This document shows positions 3,537-5,893 of a DNA stretch of 5,893 bases, in pieces. The DNA is taken from NCBI GenBank assembly GCA_017549385.1, contig JAFYUX010000154.1, positions 1 through 5,893 of the forward strand, written 5' to 3'. The first letter of the stretch is position 1; the number at the start of each line of letters is the position of its first letter. The notes under the pieces were generated by a model. It ran no database searches. It was not told the origin of the DNA and saw only the letters and a program-made list of their open reading frames with translations. The DNA is from Bacillota bacterium. GTDB lineage: Bacteria; Bacillota; Clostridia; Peptostreptococcales; Anaerovoracaceae. A program made the translations under genes and the position numbers.

Positions 3537-5893
3537 CTACTGCTCATACTGGCGAATTAGCTCTGATAACTGTCGACGTGATGTGATGTTAAGCTTCGAA
3601 AAGATTCGCTTTAGAGTGGATTTTACCGTGTTTTCGCTTATAGAAAGTTCTTTAGCGATATCTTTGTTTGTCCTGCCCCTTTCAACACACTTTGCAACCT
3701 GCATTTCTTTTTCTGTCAAACCCATAAATCTTACAATATCAAGTTGCATACTCACACGCTTTCGTGCAGCTATAAAAGATCTAACCTTGGCACGTAGAGA
3801 GACAGCCATTTTCTTGTACTTTTCCGGAACATCTGAAAAGAAGTGAAGCAATCTGTCGCCGTATAAGATAATAGAAGTTACGTTGCCTGTCTGGTGAGCC
3901 AGTTCCAGAGCCGCCTCAAAACACTGTCTAGCAATAGTTACTTTCCCCAGTTCGCTGGCTGCGGCGCCAAATATCATACAGGCTTCCTGTCTGATTAAAA
4001 GATTTTCAGACGCCGGACCTTCTTTAAAGAAATAATCTCCGTAACTGAGAACCTTTGTATATTTGCCTAAAGTAAGCAAAACGTAGATGTGTATCAGATA
4101 AACTGACGGCATAGCTGGATACATGAGATTGATACCTGCAAAATTGCCGCTTTTTATCCATGGCGCAATCTTTTCTGTCATACCAAGCTGAGCGTAAATC
4201 CAGGCAAAACATGCTTCCACTGTTGCTCTTGAAGTAGAGTTATGAATGATTTCTTCCGGCATATCTGTATCAAATATATTTTTTCTAAGATACGCTGCAT
4301 CACCTTCTATAAGTGCCACCTGAGCACGCAGAAAAAGCATTGCAGCCATAGTTCCGCCATAAAGACGATCATAAATTACACACTCATGCATGGCTTTTTC
4401 CATGAGAATCTTTGACATGTCCACTTCCATGCGGAGAAAATGGGCTTCTGCTGCAGTAGCCGCATCATAGCCTTTCCATCTGTCACCTATGAGTTTATTG
4501 CCCATATCTGCAATATAATAAATCTTTTTAACCAGCTCCTCCATAGAACCGCCGTTATAGATAAGTCTCAAAATAGAAGTGCTGCCGAAAGTTCTAGGAA
4601 CTAACGTGTGATAAGTTCTTGGATTTCCATCAAACACCTCAAGTGCACTCTCATACTTATGTATTACTCTGTCCAGATCATAAAACCCCGTCATTCCGCT
4701 AAAAAGATAGTAGTCGCAAAGAAGAGATTTACGTTGTTCCTCACTTATCTCTTTATCCGCATAAAGATCTTCCAGAAATTCTGCCGAAGCCTTTTTACAT
4801 AACTGGATTTCACCGTAATTAAAAAATCTCCATGCAAGATATAGAACTGCCAGATGATATTTTGAGCGGACCTGCCTGCTGGAATCTCTGTAATAGCTTA
4901 TATATGCTTCTCTGTTGTCATTTTCTACGACAATACGATTTTCCTTTTCTACAGCTCTCAACATGCTGTGGTGGTCATCGCAAAGATAATAGAAATAGGC
5001 AGCTCTGGCATAATCCCCTGCCTCAGCATGTACCTCGGCAACAATTTCCTGCATAACTTCCAGTTCTTCTGGATAATTGTCGCGATAGATATTCATGATA
5101 TGGTTGATAAAGAATTCGTTAAATCGATATTCTCTCGTTTCCAGATCATATGATATGAAGTAATTTTTCCTGCATAGTCTTTCCAATATCTTATCGGTTA
5201 TTGGTAAAGGTCCCTGCTCAAGGAACTCCTGCTGAAAAACACGTTCTCTTACGGCTTTTGCCAATTGAACTGTAAATCTGCCAAGCACAGCCAATCTGTT
5301 GCCTACTGTTTCTTCGTCTGCTGTAAGATATGCCAACTGCGTCTGATACAGATAATTTACAACCTCCTCTGAAAACGTGAGTTTTCGGGTAGTTACATAT
5401 CTTTTGAGGACATGGAATATGATATTTATGCAGCCGCCGGTTCTGTTGTAAATCTGATCCGCTATTTCATCGTCAATCTTTATTCCACAAACGCCTAAAT
5501 AAGCTATAATCTCAAGACGATTGAGAAGAAACATATCGGCAGTTACCAGATTGATATTTCCTGATAACACTTCCGGAGATCTGAAGGAATAATAATTAAT
5601 CCTGGAAGTCAGCACAAATCTAAAAACACTGCCGGACTCACAGGCCATTTTATAAATAGTATCCAGCATGTTTTCATCATTGAGCTCATGAATATTTTCA
5701 ACCACCACCCAGATACTTCCCTGAGTTTCGCTCTTTTTCCAGTTCTCGATGTCTCCGACAACATCAAAGAACTCCGCCGGAAAATCCGACGCATTTTCGC
5801 TGTTTAAATCAAAGCGGATAACACTTTTTGTCTTTTCTATAGCCGAAACCAGCACAGATTTTCCGTATCCTACCGGTGCCCCTATAAATGTAA
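3537..5893 (-). CDS. MalT/LuxR-like ATPase transcriptional regulator, 5'-truncated by the window edge
   Basis: This is a large signal-transduction ATPase (STAND-type) regulator with a C-terminal LuxR DNA-binding domain. A GTG at 5853-5855 could be taken as the start, but the frame stays open to the window edge, and the 12 extra residues, TFIGAPVGYGKS, contain a Walker A P-loop; the true start therefore lies outside. About 784 residues are visible. The Walker B region WVVVENIHEL (about 5683-5711) is degenerate, with Glu-Asn where the family usually has Asp-Asp. A sensor-like TSR follows (about 5601-5609). The middle is helical and TPR-like (for example ARQCFEAALELAHQTGN), probably the ligand or partner-binding part. 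The last 62 residues (3540-3725) are a typical LuxR helix-turn-helix, with LTEKEMQVAKCVERGRTNKDIA and ENTVKSTLKRIFSKL. The inducer and targets are unknown. It ends in TAG and is probably transcribed separately from nrdD. Confidence 0.9.
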   Translation of the reverse strand, partial: TFIGAPVGYGKSVLVSAIEKTKSVIRFDLNSENASDFPAEFFDVVGDIENWKKSETQGSIWVVVENIHELNDENMLDTIYKMACESGSVFRFVLTSRINYYSFRSPEVLSGNINLVTADMFLLNRLEIIAYLGVCGIKIDDEIADQIYNRTGGCINIIFHVLKRYVTTRKLTFSEEVVNYLYQTQLAYLTADEETVGNRLAVLGRFTVQLAKAVRERVFQQEFLEQGPLPITDKILERLCRKNYFISYDLETREYRFNEFFINHIMNIYRDNYPEELEVMQEIVAEVHAEAGDYARAAYFYYLCDDHHSMLRAVEKENRIVVENDNREAYISYYRDSSRQVRSKYHLAVLYLAWRFFNYGEIQLCKKASAEFLEDLYADKEISEEQRKSLLCDYYLFSGMTGFYDLDRVIHKYESALEVFDGNPRTYHTLVPRTFGSTSILRLIYNGGSMEELVKKIYYIADMGNKLIGDRWKGYDAATAAEAHFLRMEVDMSKILMEKAMHECVIYDRLYGGTMAAMLFLRAQVALIEGDAAYLRKNIFDTDMPEEIIHNSTSRATVEACFAWIYAQLGMTEKIAPWIKSGNFAGINLMYPAMPSVYLIHIYVLLTLGKYTKVLSYGDYFFKEGPASENLLIRQEACMIFGAAASELGKVTIARQCFEAALELAHQTGNVTSIILYGDRLLHFFSDVPEKYKKMAVSLRAKVRSFIAARKRVSMQLDIVRFMGLTEKEMQVAKCVERGRTNKDIAKELSISENTVKSTLKRIFSKLNITSRRQLSELIRQYEQ

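Noticed and set aside
5853..5855. GTG as the start codon of the LuxR-type gene
   Set aside because: The frame continues upstream to the window edge and encodes a Walker A P-loop directly before this codon, so the GTG is an internal valine.
1..5893. CRISPR arrays, insertion sequences, tRNA or rRNA genes
   Set aside because: No regularly spaced repeats, transposase frames with terminal repeats, or recognisable structural RNA sequences were seen on either strand.

Overview
The window carries one complete operon for anaerobic deoxynucleotide synthesis and most of a large LuxR-type regulator, all on the minus strand. Reading in the direction of transcription (right to left), the order is: a 5'-truncated MalT/LuxR-like ATPase regulator (3537-5893), a 360-base intergenic region dense in regulatory signals (3177-3536), nrdD (1050-3176), nrdG (507-1040), dut (50-493), and at the left edge a promoter that reads out of the window (about 7-35).

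The organism is probably a strict or facultative anaerobe of the low-to-mid GC Firmicutes, most likely Clostridia. The reasons are the oxygen-sensitive class III ribonucleotide reductase, strong purine-rich ribosome binding sites, a TTG start on dut, AT-rich intergenic DNA and a very large MalT-type LuxR protein. No finer placement is possible from the sequence alone.

nrdD, nrdG and dut are separated by only 9 and 13 bases, with ribosome binding sites lying in those gaps, so they look like a single transcript. NrdG uses S-adenosylmethionine and a 4Fe-4S cluster to put a glycyl radical on NrdD. NrdD then reduces ribonucleoside triphosphates, including UTP to dUTP, and Dut splits dUTP to dUMP and pyrophosphate, which protects DNA from uracil and supplies the thymidylate pathway. 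The grouping fits the chemistry, because class III enzymes work on triphosphates and therefore make dUTP directly.

The intergenic region is the most interesting part. It has a good sigma-70-type promoter for nrdD (about 3222-3250) and a rho-independent terminator for the regulator gene (3352-3388). It also has four sites resembling the NrdR box (ACACWATATATWGTGT), arranged as two pairs: 3260/3302, 42 bases apart, and 3401/3442, 41 bases apart. Both spacings are close to four turns of the helix. The first pair lies directly upstream of the nrdD promoter. The second lies beyond the terminator, inside the 3' untranslated region of the regulator gene, where an nrd operator is not expected. A 14-base perfect palindrome (3464-3477) adjoins the second pair. 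I see no clear new biological system here; the double NrdR-box arrangement is the best candidate for something not yet described.
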